Both the position numbers and the translations under genes were made by a program. From contig JAFTMF010000028.1 of NCBI GenBank assembly GCA_017452565.1, positions 1 through 20,437 on the forward strand: a DNA stretch of 20,437 nt, in the 5' to 3' direction. Position 1 is the stretch's first letter. The number at the start of each line of letters is the position of its first letter. The notes beneath the pieces are model-generated. The model was not told the DNA's origin, made no database searches, and saw only the letters and a program-made list of their open reading frames with translations. This DNA comes from Clostridia bacterium. GTDB taxonomy: Bacteria; Bacillota; Clostridia; Oscillospirales; CAG-272. Shown here piece by piece: positions 1-7,396 of the stretch.

Positions 1-1
1 C

Positions 2-229
2 CATCCCGGCGACTGCCACTACACCTCGGGCAACTATTATGCCCGCCGCCGTATGACCATGCTCTTCTCTATGCTGGACTATCTTGGCATCGAGAGAGAG
101 AGAACCCGTGTAGAATGGGTTTCTGCGGCTGAGGGTGCCAAGTTTGCGGCTACTATGAACGAGTTCGTAGCAACCGTTACTAAGCTGGGCGAAAACAAGA
201 GACTGGAGGATCTGAGATGCAAGAACTGA
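2..229 (+). CDS. Partial MvhD/FlxD-type hydrogenase iron-sulfur (delta) subunit, C-terminal part
   Basis: This is the last 75 codons of a gene that begins left of the window. The reading frame opens with HPGDCHYTSGNYYARRR, the conserved C-terminal motif of the MvhD family (the [2Fe-2S] protein linking HdrA to an electron donor in methanogens, and FlxD in bacteria), including a conserved Cys at visible residue 5. The rest is a helical tail ending KRLEDLRCKN. The stop lies 13 bases inside the next gene, so the two are translationally coupled. In family terms the protein passes electrons between the NADH-oxidising FlxABC module and an HdrA-type flavoprotein. Whether it is free-standing or the C-terminus of an HdrA-MvhD fusion cannot be decided here. 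An HdrA gene just upstream is expected but unseen. Confidence 0.85.
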   Translation, partial: HPGDCHYTSGNYYARRRMTMLFSMLDYLGIERERTRVEWVSAAEGAKFAATMNEFVATVTKLGENKRLEDLRCKN

Positions 230-1194
230 TGAAAAAGCGCGCAGTTGAACTGCTCTCCACCGGTGCGGTTGACCGTGTCATCGGCTGGAAGAAGGGCGAG
301 TTCGCATACGACTGCACTCCCGCAGTCTTCACCGACGCAAAAGACCTCTGGGAAAACTTCGTTTACGACGATTTCTCTGCACCTAACCTGTCCAAGTACC
401 TGGTTGCAGAGTGCAAGAAGGGCGGCAAGATTGCCGTATTCCTGAAGCCCTGCGATACGTACAGCTTCAACCAGCTCCAGAAGGAGCACCGCATCAAGCG
501 CGAGATGATTCACGTCATCGGTGTAGAGTGCAACGGTAAGGCTGACGTAGACAAGATCAAGGCCAAGGGCGTGGACGGTATCATCGGCATCACCTCCGAA
601 GGCGCAAACTTCGTAGTAGAGACTATCTACGGTAACGAGACTATGCCCAAGTACGAGGTTATGGCAGAAAGATGCATTTCTTGCAAGAGCAAGAAGCACA
701 TGGTTTACGACGAGCTGATCGGCGAGACCGGCGACGTAAATCCCGATTCTAACCGTTTCGATATGGTTGCAAAGCTGGAGGCTATGACTCCCGACGAACG
801 TTTTGCGTTCTGGAGAGGCGAGCTGTCCCGTTGCATCCGTTGCAACGCTTGCCGGAACGTATGCCCCGCTTGCACCTGCGAGCAGTGCGTATTTGATAAT
901 CCGAGCTCCGGCGTTCAGCAGAAGGTGGCAGTGACCTCTTTCGAGGAAAATATGTTCCACATCATCCGTGCCTACCACGTAGCAGGCAGATGCACCGACT
1001 GCGGCGAATGCTCCAGAGTTTGTCCTCAGAACATCCCCCTGCACCTGCTCAACCGTAAGTTCATCAAGGATATGAACGAGCTATACGGCGAGTATCAGGC
1101 AGGCGAGGACACCACCTCCCGCGCACCTCTGACCAATTACACTTTGGATGACTGTGAGCCTTCCATCGTACACGAAAGAGGAGGCAAAGCATGA
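217..1194 (+). CDS. FlxC-like dicluster [4Fe-4S] electron-transfer protein
   Basis: A 325-residue cytoplasmic iron-sulfur protein. The N-terminal ~170 residues resemble the F420-hydrogenase/formate-dehydrogenase beta-type fold (GGKIAVFLKPCDTYSF around 69-84, ERCISCKSKKH at 151-161). The C-terminal part carries two ferredoxin-type motifs: C206-C209-C212-C216, followed by extra cysteines C219, C221 and C224, and C259-C262-C265-C269. This layout matches the 4Fe-4S subunits accompanying FlxA in flxABCD-hdr operons and sulfhydrogenase/anaerobic sulfite reductase beta-type chains. The inferred role is to relay electrons between the flavin subunit FlxA and MvhD/FlxD. The start ATG lies inside the preceding gene, and the end overlaps the next start by ATGA. 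Assignment as FlxC rather than FlxB rests on gene order only. Confidence 0.75.
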   Translation: MQELMKKRAVELLSTGAVDRVIGWKKGEFAYDCTPAVFTDAKDLWENFVYDDFSAPNLSKYLVAECKKGGKIAVFLKPCDTYSFNQLQKEHRIKREMIHVIGVECNGKADVDKIKAKGVDGIIGITSEGANFVVETIYGNETMPKYEVMAERCISCKSKKHMVYDELIGETGDVNPDSNRFDMVAKLEAMTPDERFAFWRGELSRCIRCNACRNVCPACTCEQCVFDNPSSGVQQKVAVTSFEENMFHIIRAYHVAGRCTDCGECSRVCPQNIPLHLLNRKFIKDMNELYGEYQAGEDTTSRAPLTNYTLDDCEPSIVHERGGKA

Positions 1195-2213
1195 AAAAGA
1201 TCGCTCTTTCCAAACTGAATGATTTCTTCGCGGCAATCGCTGCAGAGGAAAAGCTCTATCTCCCCGTAGACGGCGAGAAGGGCGCTGATTATAAGCTGTG
1301 GAGCGAAGGCGTGACTTATTCCCGCGCTCTCAATACCAACCGCAGTGCAAAGGACTTCTTCTTCCCTCAGACCGAGAACATCGTGGACTTCAAGAGAGAA
1401 GGGAAGACCATCGAGGTCATCGACACCCGCACCGAGACTGAGGACTTCGTAGTCTTCGGCGTCCGTGCTTGCGATGCAAGATCTTTCTCCATTCTGGATA
1501 AGGTATTTTTGGCAGATCCCGTGGACAGCTTCTACGCTGCCCGCCGTGCACACGGTACTATCGTGACCGTTGCCTGCACCCGTCCCGGTGAAACCTGCTT
1601 CTGCGGCGCATTCGGCATCGATATGACCGCTCCCGAGGGTGACGTTTCCACCTGGATCGCAGAGGATGCTCTGTGGCTGACCGCTAACACCGAAAAGGGC
1701 GAAGCACTGCTGGCAAAAGTTGCCGCTCTCACCGAAGAGGGCGATACTACCGCAGTAGACGCTCAGAAGGCTGCTGTGAAGGAGATCGCTAAGAAGCTCC
1801 CCCTGCAGAATCTGCCTACCGATGCATTCAAGGGTAACGTCCTGCTGGAGAAGTTCAACTCCGCAAAGTGGCCCGAGCTGTCCAAGGCTTGCCTTGGCTG
1901 CGGCACCTGTACCTTCGTTTGCCCCACCTGCCAGTGCTACGATATCTTCGACTTTGATACCGGTCACGGTGTCAAGCGTGCACGCTGCTGGGACAGCTGT
2001 ATGTACTCCGACTTCACCAAGATGGCACACGGTAACTCCCGTAACTCTCAGGTAGAGCGCTTCCGTCAGCGTTTTATGCACAAGCTGGTTTACTTCCCCA
2101 TGAACAACGGCGGCGAGTTTGGCTGTGTAGGCTGCGGCAGATGCCTGTCCAAGTGTCCCATCAATATGAACATCGTAAAGGTTATGAAATCTCTGGGAGG
2201 TGACGCAGAATGA
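1191..2213 (+). CDS. FlxB-like / AsrA- and HydB-like dicluster [4Fe-4S] subunit
   Basis: A 340-residue iron-sulfur protein of the anaerobic sulfite reductase A / sulfhydrogenase beta family. Family marks are VVFGVRACDARSF (87-99), a FCGAFG segment near 137-142, and two cluster motifs: C234-C237-C240-C244 (CLGCGTCTFVCPTCQCYD) and C312-C315-C318-C322 (CVGCGRCLSKCPIN). No membrane segment or signal peptide is visible, so it should be cytosolic. It is joined to both neighbours by 4-base ATGA overlaps and lies directly before the FAD/NAD(P)H subunit, the usual partner of this family. Its inferred job is one-electron transfer away from the FlxA flavin towards the MvhD/Hdr side. A complete sulfite reductase can be excluded here because no siroheme subunit follows; fumarate reductase subunits do. 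Confidence 0.78.
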   Translation: MKKIALSKLNDFFAAIAAEEKLYLPVDGEKGADYKLWSEGVTYSRALNTNRSAKDFFFPQTENIVDFKREGKTIEVIDTRTETEDFVVFGVRACDARSFSILDKVFLADPVDSFYAARRAHGTIVTVACTRPGETCFCGAFGIDMTAPEGDVSTWIAEDALWLTANTEKGEALLAKVAALTEEGDTTAVDAQKAAVKEIAKKLPLQNLPTDAFKGNVLLEKFNSAKWPELSKACLGCGTCTFVCPTCQCYDIFDFDTGHGVKRARCWDSCMYSDFTKMAHGNSRNSQVERFRQRFMHKLVYFPMNNGGEFGCVGCGRCLSKCPINMNIVKVMKSLGGDAE

Positions 2214-3034
2214 CCGAATCTTTGATTCCCGTAATCGGCGTGGTGACCGATATCCGTATCGATACCCCCGACGTGAAAACCTTCCGCGTAGTCACTCCCG
2301 ACGGCAAGAAGGCGTTCGAGCATAAGCCCGGTCAGTGCGCTATGCTCTCTATCCCCGGCGTGGGCGAGGCAATGTTCTCCATTACCTCTTCCCCCACCAA
2401 CACCGAATTTATGGAATTCTCCATCAAGAAGTGCGGATGCCTCACCACTTGGCTCCACGCTATGGAGGTTGGTCAGCAGGTAACCATCCGTGGTCCCTAC
2501 GGTAATCCCTTCCCGGTTGACACCACCTTCAAGGGCAAGGATCTGCTCTTCATTGCCGGCGGTATCGGTCTCGCACCTCTCCGCTCGGTAATCAACTACG
2601 TTCGCCACTACCGCGATCAGTACGGCAAGGTGGATATCGTTTACGGCTCCCGTTCCAAGGACGATCTGGTTGACTACAAGGAGATCATCGACGAATGGAT
2701 GACCACCGAGGGCGTCAACGTACACCTGACCATCGACCGCGAGCAGGAAGGCTGGGACGGTCACGTTGGCTTCGTTCCCAACTACGTAAAGGAGCTGGGA
2801 TTCGACGTAAACAAGACCGCCATCATCTGCGGTCCCCCTATTATGATTAAGTTTACCCTTGCAGGTCTGCAGGAGCTGGGCTTCAACAAGACTCAGGTAT
2901 TTACCACTATGGAGCTGCGTATGAAGTGCGGCGTAGGTAAGTGCGGCAGATGCAATATCGGTAACAAGTACGTCTGCAAGGACGGCCCCGTATTCCGCTG
3001 TGATCAGCTGGATGAACTTCCCAACGAATATTGA
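2210..3034 (+). CDS. FlxA-like FAD/NAD(P)H-binding oxidoreductase with [2Fe-2S] site
   Basis: A 274-residue ferredoxin-NADP reductase-fold subunit of the FlxA/AsrB/HydG (sulfhydrogenase gamma)/PyrK group. In order: an N-terminal FAD-binding barrel with HKPGQCAMLSIPG (38-50) and a flavin-contacting FSITSSP (56-62); RGPYGNPFP (94-102); the nucleotide-binding LLFIAGGIGLAPLRS (112-126); and a C-terminal four-Cys [2Fe-2S] motif C240-C245-C248-C256 in a KCGVGKCGRCN context. It should be the NADH entry point of the complex; NAD versus NADP preference is not proven by the sequence. It starts within the stop of the FlxB-like gene (ATGA overlap) and is followed after 21 bases by the iron-sulfur subunit of the fumarate reductase-like pair. 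Confidence 0.85.
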   Translation: MTESLIPVIGVVTDIRIDTPDVKTFRVVTPDGKKAFEHKPGQCAMLSIPGVGEAMFSITSSPTNTEFMEFSIKKCGCLTTWLHAMEVGQQVTIRGPYGNPFPVDTTFKGKDLLFIAGGIGLAPLRSVINYVRHYRDQYGKVDIVYGSRSKDDLVDYKEIIDEWMTTEGVNVHLTIDREQEGWDGHVGFVPNYVKELGFDVNKTAIICGPPIMIKFTLAGLQELGFNKTQVFTTMELRMKCGVGKCGRCNIGNKYVCKDGPVFRCDQLDELPNEY

Positions 3035-3055
3035 TGGAGAAAAGAGGTAACCAAA

Positions 3056-3730
3056 ATGCAAGAAATGGTTAATATTTACCTGTTTGGTAAGAAATATTCC
3101 GTACCTGCAGAACTGACGATTATGTGCGCCATGGAGTATGCAGGCTATCAGCTGGTGCGCGGATGCGGATGCCGTAACGGCTTCTGCGGCGCGTGCTCCA
3201 CGATCTACCGTATCAAGGGTCAGCAGGAGCTGCACTCTTGCCTGGCTTGCCAGACCAAGGTTGAAGAAGGTATGTACATTGCAACCCTGCCTTTCTTCCC
3301 TCTGGTAAAGCAGGTTTACGACATCGAAAAAATCAAGCCCACCGAGCAGATTATGATGCAGCTGTATCCCGAGATCTACGCTTGTGTTGGCTGTAACGCC
3401 TGCACCAAGGCTTGTACCCAGGAGCTGAACGTTATGCAGTATATTGCATATGCTCAGAGAGGAGACTTTGAGGCTTGCGCTGAAGAGTCCTTCGACTGTG
3501 TAATGTGCGGCGTATGCTCCTCCCGTTGCCCGGCAGGTATCTCTCATCCTCAGGTGGCTATGCTGGCTCGCCGTATCAACGGTAAGTATTTGGCTCCCAA
3601 GACCGCTCATCTGGAAGAGCGCGTTCAGGAGATCAAGGACGGTACCTTCGTTGAACTGCTGGAGTCCCTGATGCAGAAGCCCATCTCCGAGATGAAAGAG
3701 CTTTACAACAACCGCGAGATCGAGAAATAA
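3056..3730 (+). CDS. Fumarate reductase/TfrB-like iron-sulfur subunit with one [2Fe-2S] and two [4Fe-4S] motifs
   Basis: A 224-residue protein with an N-terminal plant-type [2Fe-2S] domain (cysteines 37/39, 44, 47 and 62/65; RGCGCRNGFCGAC) and a C-terminal alpha-helical ferredoxin domain with C110-C113-C116-C120 and C148-C151-C154-C158. This is the SdhB/FrdB plan. However, the last motif is a full CxxCxxC (CVMCGVCSSRCP), whereas classical FrdB replaces the middle Cys and holds a [3Fe-4S] cluster. A second [4Fe-4S] is therefore expected, as in TfrB/HdrC-like proteins. No quinone-binding membrane anchor gene is nearby. The inferred role is to hand electrons from the Flx module to the flavoprotein encoded next. 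RBS AAAGAGG is spaced 8 bases from ATG 3056; an in-frame ATG at 3065 is a weaker alternative. Confidence 0.82.
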   Translation: MQEMVNIYLFGKKYSVPAELTIMCAMEYAGYQLVRGCGCRNGFCGACSTIYRIKGQQELHSCLACQTKVEEGMYIATLPFFPLVKQVYDIEKIKPTEQIMMQLYPEIYACVGCNACTKACTQELNVMQYIAYAQRGDFEACAEESFDCVMCGVCSSRCPAGISHPQVAMLARRINGKYLAPKTAHLEERVQEIKDGTFVELLESLMQKPISEMKELYNNREIEK

Positions 3731-3742
3731 GGAGGGTCAGCT

Positions 3743-5347
3743 ATGTATACTAACGAAAAAATGCTGGAATCCATCAAAAAGGTGGAAGCAAACCGTGCGG
3801 CAAATGCTGTGATGGAACCCGTCCGTATGACCGCAGAAGAGAAGGAACAGGTACTGGCTACCTACCATCCCGACTACATTAAAAGCGAATTTGAAGTTCT
3901 GCAGATCGGCCCCAACAAGGGCGAGAAGGTTCCCAAGGAGCTGGCTGCCATCCTGCAGGCAAACAGCCGTATCAATCCCGCCGACATCGACCTGTCTAAG
4001 GTTGACTACGACGTAGACGTGCTGGTCATCGGCGGCGGCGGAGCAGGTACTTCCGCAGCCATCGAGGCTGACAACAACGGCGCAAAGGTTATGATCGTAA
4101 CCAAGCTCCGTATGGGCGATGCCAACACTATGATGGCAGAGGGCGGCATTCAGGCTGCCGACAAGCCAAACGACTCCCCCGCAATTCACTACGTGGACGC
4201 ATTCGGCGGCGGTCACTTTGCCGCTAAGCCCGAGCTGCTGTACAGACTGGTTAACGAGGCTCCCGATGCCATCCAGTGGCTCAACGACTTGGGCGTTGAG
4301 TTCGACAAGATGCCCGACGGCACCATGGTGACCACCCACGGCGGCGGTACCTCCCGCAAGAGAATGCACGCTGCAAAGGACTACTCCGGCGCAGAGATTA
4401 TGCGTACTCTCCGTGACGAGGTGCTCAACCGTAACATCCCCGTAGTAGATTTCACCGCTGCCATCGAGCTGATCCTCGACGAGAACGGCAAGGCAGCAGG
4501 CGCAGTTCTGATGAATATGGAAACCAAGGAACTGCTCATCGCAAAGGCGAAGACCGTTGTCATCGCTACCGGCGGTGCTGGCCGTATGCACTATCAGGGC
4601 TTCCCCACCTCCAACCACTACGGTGCTACCGCAGACGGTCTGGTTCTGGGCTACCGTGCAGGCGCAAGACTGCTCTACGCTGACACTCTCCAGTATCACC
4701 CCACCGGCGCTGCATATCCCTCTCAGATCTTCGGCGCACTGGTAACCGAGAAGGTTCGTTCTCTGGGCGCTAAGCTGGTGAACGTAAACGGCGAAGTATT
4801 TATGCATCCCCTGGAAACCCGTGACGTATGCGCATCCTCGGTTATCCGTGAGTGCCGCCGCGGCAACGGTGTTCCCACCGAGCAGGGCGAGGGCATCTGG
4901 CTGGATACTCCTATGATCGAGCTGAAGAACGGCGAAGGTACCATCGAAAAGCGTATTCCCGCAATGATGCGTATGTTCGGCAAGTACGGCATCGACATCC
5001 GCAAGGAGCCCATCCTGATTTACCCCACTCTCCACTATCAGAACGGCGGTCTGGACATCACCGCTGACGGTATGACCACCAACATCGAGAACCTGTATGT
5101 TGCAGGCGAAGCTGTTGGCGGTATCCACGGACGTAACCGTCTGATGGGCAACTCTCTGCTGGACATCATCGTATTCGGTAGAAACGCAGGCACGAACGCA
5201 TCCTCTAAGTCCAAGGACGTAGAGGTTGGCGCGCTGACCCTGTCTCACGTTGACAATTTTGCCAAGGAAATGGCAGAAGCCGGCATCGAAACCGACGTAG
5301 TATCTCCCAAGCTCCTGCCCAACTATACCAATCAGAAGGCTATTTGA
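3743..5347 (+). CDS. Fumarate reductase/succinate dehydrogenase-type flavoprotein (soluble, probably non-covalent FAD)
   Basis: A 534-residue FAD-binding protein. A ~90-residue N-terminal extension precedes the dinucleotide-binding GGGGAG (97-102). Active-site features of the fumarate reductase family are present: HPTG (319-322), TEKVRS with R339, LHYQNGG with H431, and HGRNRLMGNSL with R466. At the position where FrdA/SdhA have the His covalently bound to FAD there is N128 (DANTMMAEGG), as in L-aspartate oxidase and other non-covalent members. The C-terminal helical domain is much shorter than in E. coli FrdA. No Tat signal or membrane helix is seen. It probably reduces fumarate to succinate in the cytosol with electrons from the preceding Fe-S subunit. 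The strong RBS GGAGGG lies 6 bases before the ATG. Another enoate acceptor is possible. Confidence 0.85.
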   Translation: MYTNEKMLESIKKVEANRAANAVMEPVRMTAEEKEQVLATYHPDYIKSEFEVLQIGPNKGEKVPKELAAILQANSRINPADIDLSKVDYDVDVLVIGGGGAGTSAAIEADNNGAKVMIVTKLRMGDANTMMAEGGIQAADKPNDSPAIHYVDAFGGGHFAAKPELLYRLVNEAPDAIQWLNDLGVEFDKMPDGTMVTTHGGGTSRKRMHAAKDYSGAEIMRTLRDEVLNRNIPVVDFTAAIELILDENGKAAGAVLMNMETKELLIAKAKTVVIATGGAGRMHYQGFPTSNHYGATADGLVLGYRAGARLLYADTLQYHPTGAAYPSQIFGALVTEKVRSLGAKLVNVNGEVFMHPLETRDVCASSVIRECRRGNGVPTEQGEGIWLDTPMIELKNGEGTIEKRIPAMMRMFGKYGIDIRKEPILIYPTLHYQNGGLDITADGMTTNIENLYVAGEAVGGIHGRNRLMGNSLLDIIVFGRNAGTNASSKSKDVEVGALTLSHVDNFAKEMAEAGIETDVVSPKLLPNYTNQKAI

Positions 5348-5377
5348 CAGTCTGAGATAGAAAGGTCTTGATTCCAT

Positions 5378-6640
5378 ATGAATTTATTTGGCGGAGTTAT
5401 TTCCGTAACCGGTATTTCCTATCTGCTTATGTGCATTTTTGCTATCCTGTTTGTAGGATATGCGCTGGGTCGTATTACTGTCAAAGGTGTTTCCCTGGGT
5501 GACGCCGGTGTATTCATTATTGCACTGCTGTTTGGTGCGCTGTGTTATGAACAGCTCAATGCGCAGGTGATTATCACCAGCGGCGATACAACCGTGCATT
5601 ATTTGGAGGAAGCATTGACACTTGTTGAGAATCTGGGTCTGATCCTGTTTGTTACCTCTGTTGGTTTCATCGCAGGCCCCAAGTTCTTCGGTAATTTCAA
5701 GAGAAATTTTAAATCTTACGTATTGCTGGGCGTGGTAATCATCCTGGCAGGCGGTCTGGCTGCTGCAGGCTGTATCGGTCTGGGCGAGGTCATTGGCTAC
5801 GGCGGAACCATTGAGGAGCAGGACGGCTTTGTGGCCATGATTGTCGGTCTGCTCTCCGGTTCACTGACCTCCACTCCCGCATTCTCCGCGGCAAAAGCAA
5901 CCGTTGCAGAAGAATATACCGGATTGGTATCGGTAGGTCATGGCATTGCGTATATCTTTGGTGTCATCGGCGTCGTTCTGTTCGTACAGCTGATTCCCAA
6001 GCTTACCAGAGCCAATATGGAGGAAGAGCGGGCGAAATTGGTGGTAAAAGAAGAAGCCACCAAGAAGAGCTTTACCGGCAAGCTGCTCCATCTGGATCAC
6101 ATGGGTATCGCTGCGTTTTCTCTTGCCGCAATTCTGGGTACCATTCTCGGAAAGGTGAAGATTCCTCTTTCCGGTGAAGGCCTCAGCGGTACTTGCTTTT
6201 CGCTGACTACTACCGGCGGTTGTCTGTTGGTCAGCTTGATCATGGGTCACTTCTCCCGAATCGGCAAGGTCAGCATTATGCCTGAGGCATCCACTCTGAA
6301 GCTGTTCAGAGAGCTGGGCTTGGTTCTGTTCCTGGTAGGTGCAGGCATTCCCGGCGGCGCAGAATTTGTTGCCAACTTTGATCCCATGTACTTTGTATAC
6401 GGTATTATTATGACGCTGGTACCTTTGATTATTGGTTTCATTTTTGCCAAGTATGTGCTGAAGCTCAGCTTGCTCAACAACTTAGGTTCCATCACCGGCG
6501 GTATGACTTCTACTCCCGCGCTGGGTACGCTCATCGGTACCGCAGGTACCGAAGATGTAGCTGCGGCATATGCCTCGACCTATCCCATCGCGCTGATCGC
6601 AGTGGTGCTGGTTTCCCAGTTCCTGATTATCCTATTTTAA
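5378..6640 (+). CDS. Aspartate:alanine exchanger (AspT/AAE) family membrane transporter lacking the RCK_C insert
   Basis: A 420-residue polytopic membrane protein with two homologous halves. Each half carries the family signature, GLLSGSLTSTPAFSAA near residues 158-173 and GGMTSTPALGTL near 379-390, plus GxFVTS/FLVGAGI-type helices. This is the AspA-AspT antiporter fold. Characterised AspT-type proteins are about 540-560 residues, with TrkA-C (RCK_C) domains between the halves. Here only a charged ~40-residue loop (about 208-248, rich in E/K) joins them. By neighbourhood (fumarate reductase before, aspartate aminotransferase after) a dicarboxylate or amino-acid exchange, such as aspartate in and succinate or alanine out, is plausible but unproven. 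The ATG is preceded by AGAAAGG at 12 bases. Codon use is visibly less biased than in the upstream operon. Confidence 0.8.
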   Translation: MNLFGGVISVTGISYLLMCIFAILFVGYALGRITVKGVSLGDAGVFIIALLFGALCYEQLNAQVIITSGDTTVHYLEEALTLVENLGLILFVTSVGFIAGPKFFGNFKRNFKSYVLLGVVIILAGGLAAAGCIGLGEVIGYGGTIEEQDGFVAMIVGLLSGSLTSTPAFSAAKATVAEEYTGLVSVGHGIAYIFGVIGVVLFVQLIPKLTRANMEEERAKLVVKEEATKKSFTGKLLHLDHMGIAAFSLAAILGTILGKVKIPLSGEGLSGTCFSLTTTGGCLLVSLIMGHFSRIGKVSIMPEASTLKLFRELGLVLFLVGAGIPGGAEFVANFDPMYFVYGIIMTLVPLIIGFIFAKYVLKLSLLNNLGSITGGMTSTPALGTLIGTAGTEDVAAAYASTYPIALIAVVLVSQFLIILF

Positions 6641-6664
6641 GTTTATCCTGAAAGGGGGAGCACT

Positions 6665-7357
6665 ATGCAGATGAATTCAGTTTCTATTCTGACCGTTCAG
6701 CGGCTCCCCGGTTATCTGCATTATCTGAAGGGACTGTCGGCACAAAATGTGCCGACAGTCTCTGCGACGGTGATCGCAGAGGCGCTGGGACTCAACGACG
6801 TGCAGGTACGCACGGATCTGGCATCGGTAAGCAAGGGTGGCAGACCCAAGGTGGGCTATATCACTACCGAGCTGATTCACGACATCGAGCTTTTCCTCGG
6901 CTATCATAATACCAACCGTGCCATTTTGGTGGGCGTGGGCAATCTTGGCAGAGCGCTGATGAGCTACGAAGGCTTTGCACAGTACGGACTCCACATCGAA
7001 GCCGGCTTTGACCTTGCTCCCGACCTCGTCGGGAAAGAGGTAGCCGGTAAGCCCATCCTGCCCCTGTCCGAAATGGCTGCATTCTGCAAAGAGAAGAATA
7101 TCCGGATGGCAATCCTCACCGTTCCCGCGGCAGTTGCCCAAGAAGTGTGTGAACAGCTGCTGTCCTGCGGTATTCTGGCGATTTGGAGCTTTGCTTCGGC
7201 TCATTTGCAGGTTCCCGCCGGCGTTTTGGTGCGCTATGAGAATATGGCAACCTCGCTGGCACTGCTGTCCAACCATTTGGCGGAATCGCTGAATGCGGAT
7301 GGCAATGTTGCAAGTAGCAATGTTGCAAGTAGCAACGTTGCAAGTAGCAACGCATAA
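6665..7357 (+). CDS. rex: Redox-sensing transcriptional repressor Rex with repetitive C-terminal tail
   Basis: A 230-residue Rex-family protein. The N-terminal winged helix spans about 1-80 (QRLPGYLHYLKGL, then LGLNDVQVRTDLASVS). It is followed by the NAD(H)-binding Rossmann domain with GVGNLG (~95-100), the conserved EAGFDLAPDLVG region and a C-terminal domain-swap helix (ENMATSLALLSNHLAESL). Rex releases its operators when NADH/NAD+ is high, classically controlling fermentation and H2-metabolism genes. The wing reads SKGGRPKVGY, a somewhat diverged form of the usual Gxx GxxGxGY region. The last ~17 residues are three tandem NVASS repeats encoded by a 15-bp direct repeat and lie outside the normal Rex fold. 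RBS AAAGGGGG precedes the ATG. Likely targets are the surrounding redox operons, but no clear Rex palindrome was found in the window. Confidence 0.9.
   Translation: MQMNSVSILTVQRLPGYLHYLKGLSAQNVPTVSATVIAEALGLNDVQVRTDLASVSKGGRPKVGYITTELIHDIELFLGYHNTNRAILVGVGNLGRALMSYEGFAQYGLHIEAGFDLAPDLVGKEVAGKPILPLSEMAAFCKEKNIRMAILTVPAAVAQEVCEQLLSCGILAIWSFASAHLQVPAGVLVRYENMATSLALLSNHLAESLNADGNVASSNVASSNVASSNA
7304..7348 (+). repeat. Three tandem 15-bp direct repeats at the 3' end of rex
   Basis: The unit AATGTTGCAAGTAGC occurs at 7304-7318 and 7319-7333, and with one change (AACGTTGCAAGTAGC) at 7334-7348. It encodes NVASS three times. Neighbouring units form the short palindromes GCAATGTTGC and GCAACGTTGC. 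As the unit is a multiple of three, copy number can vary without a frameshift. Confidence 0.95.
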
Positions 7358-7396
7358 TTTTCATTCTACAACTATGAACGTAGGAGTCTACAATCA

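Noticed and set aside
1191..3034. Anaerobic sulfite reductase operon (asrAB)
   Set aside because: AsrA- and AsrB-like proteins are present, but no AsrC siroheme subunit is found; MvhD-, FlxC- and Frd-type genes flank them.
3743..5347. L-aspartate oxidase (NadB) as the identity of the flavoprotein
   Set aside because: The Asn at the FAD position is NadB-like, but the gene is paired with an FrdB-type iron-sulfur subunit and an electron-input module, and no nadA or nadC is nearby.
2090..5377. Very long open frames on the minus strand (506 and 546 codons) opposite the flx/frd genes
   Set aside because: They mirror the reading frame of highly codon-biased genes, encode low-complexity His/Val/Ala-rich sequence without a recognisable fold, and lack ribosome binding sites.
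7304..7348. Short CRISPR-like repeat array
   Set aside because: The 15-bp units are directly adjacent with no spacers, lie inside rex and are in frame.
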